Source: Viridibacterium sediminicola (GTDB lineage Bacteria; Pseudomonadota; Gammaproteobacteria; Burkholderiales; Rhodocyclaceae). Taken from it: 64,000 bases of DNA. This document shows, piece after piece, positions 26,033 to 34,718 of the stretch. A program made the position numbers and the translations under genes. The DNA lies in the NCBI RefSeq assembly GCF_039631295.1, contig NZ_JBDIVE010000001.1, positions 739,360 through 803,359 on the forward strand. The letters run 5' to 3'. The notes below the pieces were generated by a model. It was not told where the DNA came from. It saw nothing but the letters and a program-made list of their open reading frames with translations, and did not search any database. How positions within the stretch are numbered: the first letter of the stretch is position 1; the number at the start of each line of letters is the position of its first letter.

Positions 26033-27919
26033 TCATTCGTCCTCCGCGCCAGATTGCTCGGCCGCCGGCCCGGCGGGCCGCTTGCCGCGAATGTAGTAGT
26101 CGAGCACCTGGCGTGCAATCGGCGCGGCTGACTCGGCACCGAAACCACCGTTTTCGACCACCACCGCCAGCGCAATGGTCGGCTTGTCGGCCGGCGCAAA
26201 GGCGATGTAGAGCGCGTGGTCGCGCAGATGCTCGGCCGTATCGCTGGCCTTGTACTTCTCGCCCTTGAGCGAGTAGACCTGGGCCGTCCCGGTCTTGCCG
26301 GCCACCTCGTATTCGACGCCGGCAAAGGCGCGGGCACCGGTTCCCCATTTATTGACCTGCACCATCGCGCTGCGGATCACCTCCAGCTGATCGGGCAGGA
26401 TCGGAATGGTCTTGATCGGCGTCGGCTCGATTAGCGTGCGCTTGCCGCTCTTGACGTCTTCCACGTAGCGCACCAGGTGCGGCTTGAACATCACGCCGCC
26501 GGCCGCCAGGGTCGCCGTGGCATGTGCCAGCTGGATCGGTGTGTAGGCGTTGTAACCCTGACCAATGCCGATGGAAATGGTCTCACCGGCATACCACTTC
26601 TGCGTCTCGGGCTTCTTGAAGCGGCGCTTCTTCCAGGCTGGCGAGGGCAGCACGCCTTCGGCCTCGCCCTGCAGATCGATGCCGGTGCGTGCGCCGAAAC
26701 CGAACTGGCCGACCGTGCTGGCGATCAGATCGATCCCCATGTCATTGGCGAGGATGTAGTAATAGGTGTCGCAGGACTGCACGATGGACTTGACCATGTC
26801 CACGCTGCCATGACCGCCCTTCTTGTCGTCATTGAAAACGTGATTGCCGAAGACGAAGAAACCGGGGTCATTGATGCTTTGCGACGGTGTGCGTTTGCCG
26901 GTCATCAGCGCCGCCAGTGCCATGAAGGGCTTGAAGGTGGAGCCCGGCGGATAGGCCGCATAGATCGCCCGGTGCAGCAGCGGCTTGTCCGGCGAGGTAT
27001 TGAGCGCATCCCAGTTGGTCGAGTCGATGCCGTCGACGAAAAGATTCGGGTCGAAGGTCGGCTTGGACACCAGGGCCAGCACACCGCCGGTGCCCGGCTC
27101 GATGGCGACCAGCGCGCCACGCCGGTTGCCGAAGGCCTGCTCGGCGATCTTCTGCAGCTCAGCGTCCATGGTCAGGATCAGGTTGTCGCCCGGTACCGGC
27201 GGCGTGCGGCTGAGGCTGCGCACAGCGCGGCCGGCGGCGTCGACCTCGACTTGCTCGAAACCGGTGGTGCCGTGCAGGCTTTTCTCGTAGCTCTGCTCCA
27301 GGCCGGTCTTGCCAATGTGCTCGGTACCCCGGTAATTGGCCGCCATGTCCTCGTCGTCATCGATCGCCTCCGCTTCCTTGCGATTGATGCGGCCGATGTA
27401 ACCGAGCGCATGCGACGCGAGCTCGCCCTGCGGATACTGGCGGAACAGGCGGGCGCGGATCTCGACCCCCGGAAAGCGGTAACGCTGGGCGATAAAGCGC
27501 GCCACCTCGGCATCACTCAGGCGGGTGCGGATCGGCAGCGATTCGAAGTTCTTGCTCTCGTCGAGCTGTTTCTTGAAGCGCTTGCGGTCCTTGGGCTGGA
27601 TGTCCAGCACCTCGGCCAGCTCGTCGATGGTGGCCTCCAGATTGCGCACCTTGGACGGCGTGATTTCCAGCGTGTAGGCCGAGTAATTGCGCGCCAGGAT
27701 CACGCCGTTGCGATCGACGATCAGGCCGCGATTGGGCACGATCGGCACCAGGGAGATGCGGTTCTCCTCGGCGCGCGTGGTGTAGTAGTCGTGCTTGACC
27801 ACCTGCAGGAACACGAAGCGCGCCAGGATCAGGCTGAAGCAGACGAGCACGAACACCCCCGCCACCGCGATGCGGGCGCGAAAACGCGAGAGTTCCTGTT
27901 CGGGAGCCTTGAGTTCCAT
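26033..27919 (-). CDS. mrdA: Penicillin-binding protein 2, elongation transpeptidase
   Basis: This 628-residue class B PBP crosslinks peptidoglycan during elongation in partnership with RodA. It has one N-terminal membrane anchor (IAVAGVFVLVCFSLILARFV), a dimerisation/pedestal domain, and a transpeptidase domain with the SxxK motif at Ser327-Lys330 (PPGSTFKPFMAL). SCD appears in VQSCDTYYY and KTGT in VAGKTGTAQV. A short C-terminal tail follows. Length is normal. It lies third after mreC and mreD, separated from mreD by 98 bases containing inverted heptamer repeats. Confidence 0.97.
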   Translation of the reverse strand: MELKAPEQELSRFRARIAVAGVFVLVCFSLILARFVFLQVVKHDYYTTRAEENRISLVPIVPNRGLIVDRNGVILARNYSAYTLEITPSKVRNLEATIDELAEVLDIQPKDRKRFKKQLDESKNFESLPIRTRLSDAEVARFIAQRYRFPGVEIRARLFRQYPQGELASHALGYIGRINRKEAEAIDDDEDMAANYRGTEHIGKTGLEQSYEKSLHGTTGFEQVEVDAAGRAVRSLSRTPPVPGDNLILTMDAELQKIAEQAFGNRRGALVAIEPGTGGVLALVSKPTFDPNLFVDGIDSTNWDALNTSPDKPLLHRAIYAAYPPGSTFKPFMALAALMTGKRTPSQSINDPGFFVFGNHVFNDDKKGGHGSVDMVKSIVQSCDTYYYILANDMGIDLIASTVGQFGFGARTGIDLQGEAEGVLPSPAWKKRRFKKPETQKWYAGETISIGIGQGYNAYTPIQLAHATATLAAGGVMFKPHLVRYVEDVKSGKRTLIEPTPIKTIPILPDQLEVIRSAMVQVNKWGTGARAFAGVEYEVAGKTGTAQVYSLKGEKYKASDTAEHLRDHALYIAFAPADKPTIALAVVVENGGFGAESAAPIARQVLDYYIRGKRPAGPAAEQSGAEDE

Positions 27920-27931
27920 ATCGGGGTGTAG

Positions 27932-27956
27932 CTAGGGGCTAGGGGCTAGGGGCTAG
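27932..27956. repeat. Heptamer tandem array (CTAGGGG), left arm
   Basis: Three CTAGGGG units plus a partial copy lie directly upstream of mrdA. The complementary CTAGCCCCT occurs at 27990-27998 and again at 28011-28019, so the gap between mreD and mrdA can fold into a hairpin around a GCGCGCTACAGCGCG core. The second complement overlaps the mreD stop codon. Confidence 0.8.
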
Positions 27957-27989
27957 ATAAAAGTTTGCGCGCTACAGCGCGGAATCTCG

Positions 27990-28019
27990 CTAGCCCCTCA
28001 TCCCTGGGCCCTAGCCCCT
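27990..28019. repeat. Inverted copies of the CTAGGGG heptamer, right arm
   Basis: Two CTAGCCCCT copies 21 bases apart form the right arm opposite the array at 27932-27956. Together they make an intra-operon stem that could attenuate or process the transcript between mreD and mrdA; that role is inference. Confidence 0.7.
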
Positions 28020-28537
28020 CATATCGGCCTGTTGTCATCACGATCAATCGGACGCATCTGCGGGATCAGCAGGATGTAATGCACCGGCATCCACAGCGCG
28101 GCCGTCGTGAAACTGGAGAAGAAATAGGTCCAGCCGGGGAAGCGGCCGCCGACCAGCAGGCGCACCACCAGCATGACGATCTGCGCACCGAGGAACACCG
28201 GCACCATGTGCAGCGCCTGCGCGCTGGGCGAGAACCACAGCAGGCGGCGCGACATGACGATGCTGGCGTAGGCCAGCAGCACATAGGCCAGGGCATGCTG
28301 ACCCATCACCGCACCGTGCGCGACGTCGACGATCACGCCGAGCAGGAAGGCCATTCCCATGCCGACCATCAGCGGCTCGCGCACGCACCAGAAGGCCAGC
28401 ACCAGGGCGACGAAATCGGGGATGGCGTAGAAACGCCCCATCGGCACGAAGTGCAGCACCAGGGCCACCAGCAAGGAGCCGATGACAAAGCTGTTGCGCA
28501 CCGGCAGGAGAATGCGGCTGGAACGATTGGTCAGCAT
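28019..28537 (-). CDS. mreD: Rod-shape-determining protein MreD
   Basis: This 172-residue inner-membrane protein has five to six hydrophobic segments (FVIGSLLVALVLHFVP, FVALVLAFWC, AFLLGVIVDVAHG and others). It is the small membrane component of the elongasome, linking MreC to the synthesis machinery. The typical MreD segment GVIVDVAHGAVMGQHALAY is present. The start codon touches the mreC stop, as expected for the mreBCD operon. Confidence 0.94.
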   Translation of the reverse strand: MLTNRSSRILLPVRNSFVIGSLLVALVLHFVPMGRFYAIPDFVALVLAFWCVREPLMVGMGMAFLLGVIVDVAHGAVMGQHALAYVLLAYASIVMSRRLLWFSPSAQALHMVPVFLGAQIVMLVVRLLVGGRFPGWTYFFSSFTTAALWMPVHYILLIPQMRPIDRDDNRPI

Positions 28538-29547
28538 CAGGGTGCTCCCTTGACTGCGCTGGCTGCCGCCGGCGCACTGCTTGTCGGACTGGGCAGGGCG
28601 ACCGACTGCGCATGCGGCGCCGACTGCAGCTCATGACGCAGAATCACACGGCCACTCGCCGTGCGACGCGGATCTTCAGCTGCCTGATCCGGCGGCGGCT
28701 GCGGACCGCCCGAGCGGCCCAGCACCAGCACCGCGCCGCTCTTTTCGACGCCGCCAATCGGCAGGCAGAGAATGCGTCCGAAGGACTCGGCGGCATCGCG
28801 GCTGGCGCGAATCACCTGGGCCACCGGCAAACCTGGCACGAAGACACCGTCCAGCCCCGAGGTAACGATGCGGTCGCCGACGCGCACATCGGCATTGGCC
28901 GCCAGATAACGCAGCTCCATCAGGCCCGAGCCGGTACCGAACATCACCGCGCGCAAACCGCTGCGCTCGATCTGCACCGGAATCGCCTGCTCCTTGTCGG
29001 ACAGCAGGGTCACTTCGGCATGCAGCGGGAACACGCGCGTCACCTGGCCGATCACGCCATCGCCATCGACCACCGCCAGACCGGCTTCGACACCGGCATT
29101 GCCGCCCTTGTCGAGAATCACCTTGCGCGAGAAGGGATCGCGGGCGGTAAACAGCACCTCGCCCGCGATGGCACGCACCTTGACGCGGTCACGCATGTCG
29201 AGCAGGGCGCGCAGCTGGCTGTTCTCCTGCTCCATCTGGCCGTCGCGCAACAAGCGCTGCGAAACCTGCAGCTGGGCATTGCGCAGCCGTTCGTTCTCGC
29301 GCTGCAGGGTCACCAGTCCATTGAAGTAGTTGGCGACATTGCTGGCGAACTCAGCCGGCGTCGCGGCCGCAATCTGCAAGGGATAAGTGAGGATCGCCAC
29401 ACCCTGGCGCAGGGTGTCGAGAAAGCGGATCTGCAAGTCGCCCAGCAGCAGCGCCAGCGACAGGGCAACGTAGAGCGTGAGCTTGGCCGAGGGCGGCAGG
29501 CCACGCCGGAAAAAGGGCGGCGGCTGATTTCCGGAGCTTGCGGGCAT
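28537..29547 (-). CDS. mreC: Rod-shape-determining protein MreC
   Basis: This 336-residue bitopic protein has a short cytoplasmic end, a membrane segment near 20-40 (LTLYVALSLALLLGD), a periplasmic coiled coil (NGLVTLQRENERLRNAQLQV) and two beta-barrel lobes. The lobe sequence GVIGQVTRVFPLHAEVTLLS is characteristic. MreC assembles into filaments that activate PBP2/RodA. A C-terminal Pro/Ala/Ser-rich extension from about residue 285 is longer than in E. coli and probably unstructured. It lies 117 bases after mreB. Confidence 0.95.
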   Translation of the reverse strand: MPASSGNQPPPFFRRGLPPSAKLTLYVALSLALLLGDLQIRFLDTLRQGVAILTYPLQIAAATPAEFASNVANYFNGLVTLQRENERLRNAQLQVSQRLLRDGQMEQENSQLRALLDMRDRVKVRAIAGEVLFTARDPFSRKVILDKGGNAGVEAGLAVVDGDGVIGQVTRVFPLHAEVTLLSDKEQAIPVQIERSGLRAVMFGTGSGLMELRYLAANADVRVGDRIVTSGLDGVFVPGLPVAQVIRASRDAAESFGRILCLPIGGVEKSGAVLVLGRSGGPQPPPDQAAEDPRRTASGRVILRHELQSAPHAQSVALPSPTSSAPAAASAVKGAP

Positions 29548-29664
29548 GTCAGTGCGGTTCGAGGCCTGAGGTTTGCAACAAGGCAGCGGCCGGGCAGCAC
29601 GGTGCCCACCGCAGCGCGGTCAGGCCCCTGCTCGCATGCACCCGGCGCTGCCTCACAGCCCGTA

Positions 29665-30708
29665 TCACTCGCTGGTGAAAATCGAGCCGAGCTTGTCCAT
29701 CTTCTCCAGTGCCATGCCCGAGCCACGCACCACGCAGGTCAGCGGTTCTTCAGCCACGATCACCGGCAGGCCGGTCTCTTCCATCAGCAGGCGGTCGATG
29801 TCGCGCAGCAGTGCGCCACCACCGGTCAGCACCATGCCGCGCTCGGCGATGTCGGCGCCCAGCTCGGGCGGCGTCTTCTCGAGCGCGTTCTTGACCGCGG
29901 AGACGATGGCATTGAGCGGCTCGGTCAGCGCTTCGAGGATCTCGTTGCTGCTGATCGTGAAGCTGCGCGGAATACCCTCGGCGAGGTTGCGACCCTTGAC
30001 TTCCATCTCCTTGACTTCGGAGCCGGGGAAAGCCGAGCCGATCTGCTTCTTCACCGATTCGGCGGTGGTTTCGCCGATCAGCATGCCGTAGTTGCGGCGG
30101 ATGTAATTGACGATGGCTTCGTCGAACTTGTCACCGCCGACGCGCACCGAACCGGCGTACACCATGCCGCCCAGCGAGATCACGCCAACTTCGGTGGTAC
30201 CGCCGCCGATGTCGACGACCATCGAGCCGGTAGCGTCCGAGACCGGCAGATCGGCACCAATGGCCGCCGCCATCGGCTCTTCGATCAGATACACCTGCGA
30301 CGCGCCGGCGCCCAGCGCCGATTCACGGATCGCGCGGCGCTCAACCTGGGTCGAACCGCAGGGCACGCAGATGATGATGCGCGGCGAGGGGGAGAACAGG
30401 CGCGAGTCATGCACCTTCTTGATGAACTGCTTGAGCATCTGCTCGGTGACCGTGAAGTCGGCGATCACGCCGTCTTTCATCGGCCGGATGGCGGTGATGT
30501 TGCCGGGCGTCTTGCCCAGCATCTGCTTGGCGGCCTGGCCGACGGCCTGAATGGTCTTTTTCTGGTTGGGGCCGCCTTCGGTGCGGATCGCCACAACCGA
30601 AGGTTCGTCAAGCACAATGCCCTTGCCGCGCACGTAGATCAGCGTGTTCGCTGTACCCAGGTCGATAGCAAGATCATTGGAAAAATAGGAGCGCAGAAGT
30701 CCGAACAT
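29665..30708 (-). CDS. mreB: Actin-like rod-shape protein MreB
   Basis: This 347-residue actin homologue polymerises under the inner membrane and positions the elongation machinery. The N-terminus FGLLRSYFSNDLAIDLGTAN includes the membrane-binding helix and phosphate-1 loop. VVDIGGGTTEVGVISLGGMV is phosphate-2, and VLTGGGALLRDIDRLL lies in the adenosine site. It is the first gene of the mreB-mreC-mreD-mrdA-rodA-rlpA operon and is divergent from gatC, with 107 bases for both promoters. Confidence 0.98.
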   Translation of the reverse strand: MFGLLRSYFSNDLAIDLGTANTLIYVRGKGIVLDEPSVVAIRTEGGPNQKKTIQAVGQAAKQMLGKTPGNITAIRPMKDGVIADFTVTEQMLKQFIKKVHDSRLFSPSPRIIICVPCGSTQVERRAIRESALGAGASQVYLIEEPMAAAIGADLPVSDATGSMVVDIGGGTTEVGVISLGGMVYAGSVRVGGDKFDEAIVNYIRRNYGMLIGETTAESVKKQIGSAFPGSEVKEMEVKGRNLAEGIPRSFTISSNEILEALTEPLNAIVSAVKNALEKTPPELGADIAERGMVLTGGGALLRDIDRLLMEETGLPVIVAEEPLTCVVRGSGMALEKMDKLGSIFTSE

Positions 30709-30815
30709 GGGCGTATCCGTGAGCCGCGTCAGAGAGCTGACACGGCATGGCTGTGGGGAATCAAAATAGTCGGCTATGTTACCCTATTAGCCACTCCGAT
30801 TTCATCTGGCCTGAC

Positions 30816-31103
30816 ATGTCTCTTACGCTTGAAGAAGTTGCCCGTATCGCCCGCCTTGCCCGCATCGAAGTCTCCCCGGACGAGGCCGAAGCCACCCGCG
30901 CCAAGCTCGACGGGATCTTCGGCCTGATCGCCCAGATGCAGGCGGTGGACACCCGCGAAGTCGCCCCGATGTCGCATCCGCAGGATGTCGTGCAGCGCCT
31001 GCGCGCCGACGACGTCACCGAGAGCAACCAGCGCGAAGCCTTCCAGGCGGTGGCGCCGGCGGCCGAAAGCGGCCTGTATCTGGTGCCCAAGGTTATCGAA
31101 TAA
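30816..31103 (+). CDS. gatC: Aspartyl/glutamyl-tRNA amidotransferase subunit C
   Basis: This 95-residue subunit stabilises GatA/GatB in the complex that converts misacylated Glu-tRNA(Gln) or Asp-tRNA(Asn) to the amidated forms. Family features are LTLEEVARIARLARIEVSPD and the C-terminal LRADDVTESNQREAFQAVAP ending in LVPKVIE. The ATG at 30816 gives the standard length. It is followed by gmhA rather than gatA, which is unusual. Confidence 0.95.
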   Translation: MSLTLEEVARIARLARIEVSPDEAEATRAKLDGIFGLIAQMQAVDTREVAPMSHPQDVVQRLRADDVTESNQREAFQAVAPAAESGLYLVPKVIE

Positions 31104-31169
31104 GCCCACTCATCTCCTGACGCCCGGTCGTTCTCAGCGTATGTCCGGGCACAGCCAAAGGATTCCCGC

Positions 31170-31757
31170 ATGTCCCGTTTGACCCAACACCTCGCCGAAG
31201 GCGCCGAACTGCTGGCGCGCGTGATCAAGGACGAAGCCCTGCTGGCGCAAGTCGATAAAGCTGGCGAGATCCTCGTCGACGCCTTGCAAGCCGGCGGCAA
31301 GATTCTCTCGGCCGGCAATGGCGGCTCGCATTGCGACGCCATGCACTTTGCCGAAGAGCTCTCCGGCCGCTACCGCGACAACCGCCCGGCCCTGGCGGCG
31401 ATTGCCATCTCTGACCCCTCGCACATCACCTGCGTGGGCAACGACTACGGCTTCGAATTCATCTTCTCGCGCCAGGTCGAAGCCCTGGGCCGTCCTGGCG
31501 ACGTGCTGCTGGGCATCTCGACCTCGGGCAATTCGGCCAATATCCTGGCCGCCATCAAGGCCGCCAAGGCCATTGGCATGAAGACCATCCTGCTCAGCGG
31601 CAAGGACGGCGGCAAGATGAAAGGTCTGGCCGACGCCGAGATCATCGTGCCGCATTTCGGCTACGCCGACCGCATCCAGGAAATCCACATCAAGTTCATC
31701 CACGCCCTGATCGACCATGTCGAAATCGGGCTGGGCCATGTCAAACCCGTGAAATGA
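31170..31757 (+). CDS. gmhA: SIS-domain phosphoheptose isomerase (GmhA family)
   Basis: This 195-residue protein is a single sugar isomerase fold. AGNGGSHCDAMHFAEELSGR and ISTSGNSANILAAIKAAKA form the phosphate-binding loops, and EIHIKFIHALIDHVE carries a catalytic His/Glu region typical of sedoheptulose-7-phosphate isomerases. The reaction makes D-glycero-manno-heptose-7-phosphate for lipopolysaccharide inner core. It lies between gatC and gatA on the same strand and is followed by a long palindromic repeat. A DiaA-like replication role is an alternative, but the C-terminal sequence favours GmhA. Confidence 0.88.
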   Translation: MSRLTQHLAEGAELLARVIKDEALLAQVDKAGEILVDALQAGGKILSAGNGGSHCDAMHFAEELSGRYRDNRPALAAIAISDPSHITCVGNDYGFEFIFSRQVEALGRPGDVLLGISTSGNSANILAAIKAAKAIGMKTILLSGKDGGKMKGLADAEIIVPHFGYADRIQEIHIKFIHALIDHVEIGLGHVKPVK

Positions 31758-31763
31758 AAACCC

Positions 31764-31889
31764 TCTTCACCGCAAAGGCGCAAAGCGACGCAAAGGGCCG
31801 CGAAGAAAAGCAAAGCAAGCAAAACCAGTCTTGTTGTACGGTTTCCTTTGCGGCCCTTTGCTTTTCCTTCGCGCCTTTGCGGTGAAAGA
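31764..31889. repeat. Long imperfect palindrome of CGCAAAGG type
   Basis: Outer arms 31766-31781 (TTCACCGCAAAGGCGC) and 31871-31886 (GCGCCTTTGCGGTGAA) are perfectly complementary. Inner arms 31790-31801 (GCAAAGGGCCGC) and 31850-31861 (GCGGCCCTTTGC) are too. The structure fills the gmhA-gatA gap, and its last bases (GGTGAAAG) lie where a gatA ribosome site would be. A related palindrome lies at 37311-37356. Confidence 0.85.
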
Positions 31890-31899
31890 AAAACGCAAA

Positions 31900-33348
31900 A
31901 TGACCTACCAGACGCTCAAATCCCTCGCCGCCGATCTGGCGCAGAAAAAGATCTCCAGCCGCGAGCTGGTCACCGACTACCTCGCCCGCATCGATGCGAA
32001 AAATCCGCAGATCAATGCCTTCATCACGGTTGATCGCGACGGCGCGCTGGCCGCCGCCGATGCTGCCGATGCGGCGATTGCCGCCGGCACGGCTGGCCCG
32101 CTGGCGGGCGTGCCGATTGCGCACAAGGATCTGTTCTGTACCGAGGGCGTGCTGACCACCTGCGGCTCGAAGATGCTGGCGAACTTCGTCAGCCCCTACG
32201 ACGCGCATGTCGTCACCCGCCTCAAGGCGGCCGGCGTGGTGAGCCTGGGCAAAACCAATATGGACGAATTCGCCATGGGCTCGACCAACGAGAGCTCGGC
32301 CTATGGCGCGGTGAAGAACCCCTGGCATGTCGAACGCATTCCCGGCGGCAGCTCGGGCGGCTCGGCAGCGGCGATTGCTGCGGGCATGATCCCCGCCGCG
32401 ACCGGCACCGACACCGGCGGCTCGATCCGCCAGCCGGCTGGCCTGTGCGGCATCACCGGCATCAAGCCGACCTATGGCGTGGTTTCGCGCTACGGCATGA
32501 TCGCCTACGCCAGCTCGCTCGACCAGGGCGGCCCGATGGCCCACACCGCCGAAGACTGCGCCCTGCTGCTGAACCACATGGCCGGCTTCGACACGCGCGA
32601 CTCGACCAGCGTGGAGCGCGCCGCCGAAGACTACACACGCGAACTCGCCACGCCGCTGGCCGGCTTACGCGTGGGCCTGCCCAAGGAATACTTCGGCGAA
32701 GGTCTGGCGGACGATGTACGCGCCGCCGTCGACAACGCCCTGGCCGAGCTGCGCAAGCTCGGCGCGACGACGGTCGAAGTGAGCCTGCCGAACACCCATC
32801 TGGCGATTCCGGCCTACTACGTGATCGCCCCGGCCGAGGCCTCGAGCAATCTGAGTCGCTTTGACGGCGTGCGCTACGGTCATCGCGCCAGCGACTACAA
32901 GGATCTGGCGCAGATGTATTCGAAGAGCCGCGCTGAAGGCTTCGGCGCGGAAGTGAAGCGGCGCATCCTGGTCGGCACCTATGTGCTCTCGCACGGCTAC
33001 TACGACGCCTACTACATCAAGGCCCAGCAGCTGCGCCGCCTGATTGCTGAAGACTTCAAGCAGGCGCTCAGCCAGTGCGACGTGATTGCCGGCCCGGTGG
33101 CACCGACCACCGCCTGGGCGCTGGGCCAGATGGCCGATGATCCGGTGCAGATGTATCTGGCCGACATCTACACCATCGCCGTCAATCTGGCGGGTCTGCC
33201 GGGCTTGTCCACGCCGGCCGGCTTTGGCGCCGACGGCTTGCCGGTCGGCCTGCAGCTGATCGGCAATTATTTTTCCGAAGCGCGCTTGCTGGGCGTGGCC
33301 CACCAGCTGCAACAGGTCACCGACTGGCATCTGCAAACGCCGGCCTGA
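31900..33348 (+). CDS. gatA: Aspartyl/glutamyl-tRNA amidotransferase subunit A
   Basis: This 482-residue amidase generates ammonia from glutamine for the tRNA-dependent amidotransferase. The Lys-cisSer-Ser triad is visible: Lys in GVPIAHKDLFCTEG, Ser in TDTGGSIRQPAGLCG and the GGSSGGSAAAIAAG loop. Length is typical of GatA. The ATG at 31900 follows the palindromic repeat; the only ribosome-site-like sequence is GGTGAAAG from that repeat. gatB is not in the window, so the third subunit must be encoded elsewhere. Confidence 0.95.
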   Translation: MTYQTLKSLAADLAQKKISSRELVTDYLARIDAKNPQINAFITVDRDGALAAADAADAAIAAGTAGPLAGVPIAHKDLFCTEGVLTTCGSKMLANFVSPYDAHVVTRLKAAGVVSLGKTNMDEFAMGSTNESSAYGAVKNPWHVERIPGGSSGGSAAAIAAGMIPAATGTDTGGSIRQPAGLCGITGIKPTYGVVSRYGMIAYASSLDQGGPMAHTAEDCALLLNHMAGFDTRDSTSVERAAEDYTRELATPLAGLRVGLPKEYFGEGLADDVRAAVDNALAELRKLGATTVEVSLPNTHLAIPAYYVIAPAEASSNLSRFDGVRYGHRASDYKDLAQMYSKSRAEGFGAEVKRRILVGTYVLSHGYYDAYYIKAQQLRRLIAEDFKQALSQCDVIAGPVAPTTAWALGQMADDPVQMYLADIYTIAVNLAGLPGLSTPAGFGADGLPVGLQLIGNYFSEARLLGVAHQLQQVTDWHLQTPA

Positions 33349-33395
33349 GCCTGCAGCACAGCGGCCCGCACAGCTTCTCGACGCAGGAGGGGTGC

Positions 33396-34064
33396 ATGAA
33401 ACGCGGCATGCTTGGCAGTTTGCTGGTGATCGCTTGTTGCAGCAGCGCCTTGCAGGCTGCACAGGACAGCGGCGTGCGCATGCTCGCCGCCCATGCCGCC
33501 TGCGACGGCAGCCTGTTCAAGGCGCTGGCCGCCGATGCGCCGCGCTGGCAGGGCGAAAAATCCTTCGCCCGCCGGGGGCCGCTGGCGAGCTTTCGCGTCG
33601 CCAATCGAACCCCACCCGAAGCCTATGGCGGCCCTGCCACGCTGGATTTCAAACGCGCCCGTCGCATCGACGGTCTGCCGCTCTCCGGCTGGTTCGACGC
33701 CGATCTGTCGGCCTGGTCGCGCTTTGCGCGCTTCGAAGTGCAGTTTCTCAGCTGGGGCTTCTACATCGACGCCACGCCGGCTGATGTGCGTGACTGGCTG
33801 CGCCGCGCAGCACCGGCCGTCGGCCGCCGCCTGCAACGCAGCAGCGCCGACAAGGAAGGTGTCTATTGCGTGCAGGAGCGCTGGCAGGACGAGCGCTGGC
33901 AAGCCGAGGCCTGCAGCGCCGATGAAGACTTCCCGACCGAGCCCAGGCCTGTGCGCTGGCTGGTGATCCGCCCGGCCGACACGCGCACGGTGCTCTCCTG
34001 CGAGCTCGCCGGCAGCCTGCCAGCGCCCCTGCTGCATCAGTTGCGGCCCGATCTGCCGCACTGA
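33396..34064 (+). CDS. Hypothetical periplasmic protein
   Basis: This 222-residue protein has a clear signal peptide (MLGSLLVIACCSSALQA) and a strong ribosome site AGGAGGGG before the ATG. The mature part has Trp/Phe-rich beta segments (FEVQFLSWGFYIDATPADVR) and two Cys in its second half (GVYCVQERW, EACSADED) that could pair. I recognise no family. It is cotranscribed at most with the gatA region (47-base gap), and the next gene is another small secreted protein. Confidence 0.75.
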   Translation: MKRGMLGSLLVIACCSSALQAAQDSGVRMLAAHAACDGSLFKALAADAPRWQGEKSFARRGPLASFRVANRTPPEAYGGPATLDFKRARRIDGLPLSGWFDADLSAWSRFARFEVQFLSWGFYIDATPADVRDWLRRAAPAVGRRLQRSSADKEGVYCVQERWQDERWQAEACSADEDFPTEPRPVRWLVIRPADTRTVLSCELAGSLPAPLLHQLRPDLPH

Positions 34065-34167
34065 GCCACCGATCATCGCCCCGCCCACACGCCCGCTTGA
34101 CAGGCCAACGGCGCGCATTAAATTGCCAGCATTCCGCCACTGAACGGGCTTTGCCGGGGAGTCCAGC

Positions 34168-34647
34168 ATGCTGCGTCGCATCCGAGGTCTGCCTTGTCTG
34201 CTGCTGAGCCTGAGCCTGCTGAGCAGCAGCACGCTGTGCGAGGCGGCGGTGCAGGTCAATTCCCGCCTGCTGGGCAAGCGCAGCCTGCAGTTGCCGCCGG
34301 ATCGGCCGCTGAACCTCGTCTCGCACTGCAATTTCGCCAATGAAACCGGTTATCGCGGCGAGTCGGTGGTCGAGGTGCGCGAAGGCGTGGTGCGCAGCCT
34401 GCACACCATCGTCGATGTGCCGGAACTGGGGCGCTGCGAATTCATGCTCGATGGCATGAAGCAAACCCGCGTCCGCCCCAATGTCGAGCTGCGCCACAGC
34501 CGCCATGCCTGCGTCGTACGCATGTGGGAACAGGGACCGAAAGCCACCGTCTCGTTCAGCAACTGCGCCAGCGCCTGCGCCAATCCCGAAGCCTTCAAAT
34601 ACGTCTGGCCGCTGCTGATCAACCGCGACACCGGGCATTGTGACTAG
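34168..34647 (+). CDS. Hypothetical small secreted cysteine-containing protein
   Basis: This 159-residue protein has a signal peptide (LPCLLLSLSLLSSSTLCEA) and six to seven Cys in the mature part (SHCNFAN, GRCEFML, HACVVRM, SNCASACANPE, GHCD). That pattern suggests a disulfide-stabilised beta fold in the periplasm. A ribosome site GGGGAG precedes the ATG. I recognise no family. It is preceded by a 103-base gap and followed by DUF1840. Confidence 0.72.
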   Translation: MLRRIRGLPCLLLSLSLLSSSTLCEAAVQVNSRLLGKRSLQLPPDRPLNLVSHCNFANETGYRGESVVEVREGVVRSLHTIVDVPELGRCEFMLDGMKQTRVRPNVELRHSRHACVVRMWEQGPKATVSFSNCASACANPEAFKYVWPLLINRDTGHCD

Positions 34648-34718
34648 GGCCCGCAAGCAGATCGCCACGCAGCGCCGTTCTGGGCTATCGTTGTGGCACT
34701 GCATGAAGAGGACTTGTC

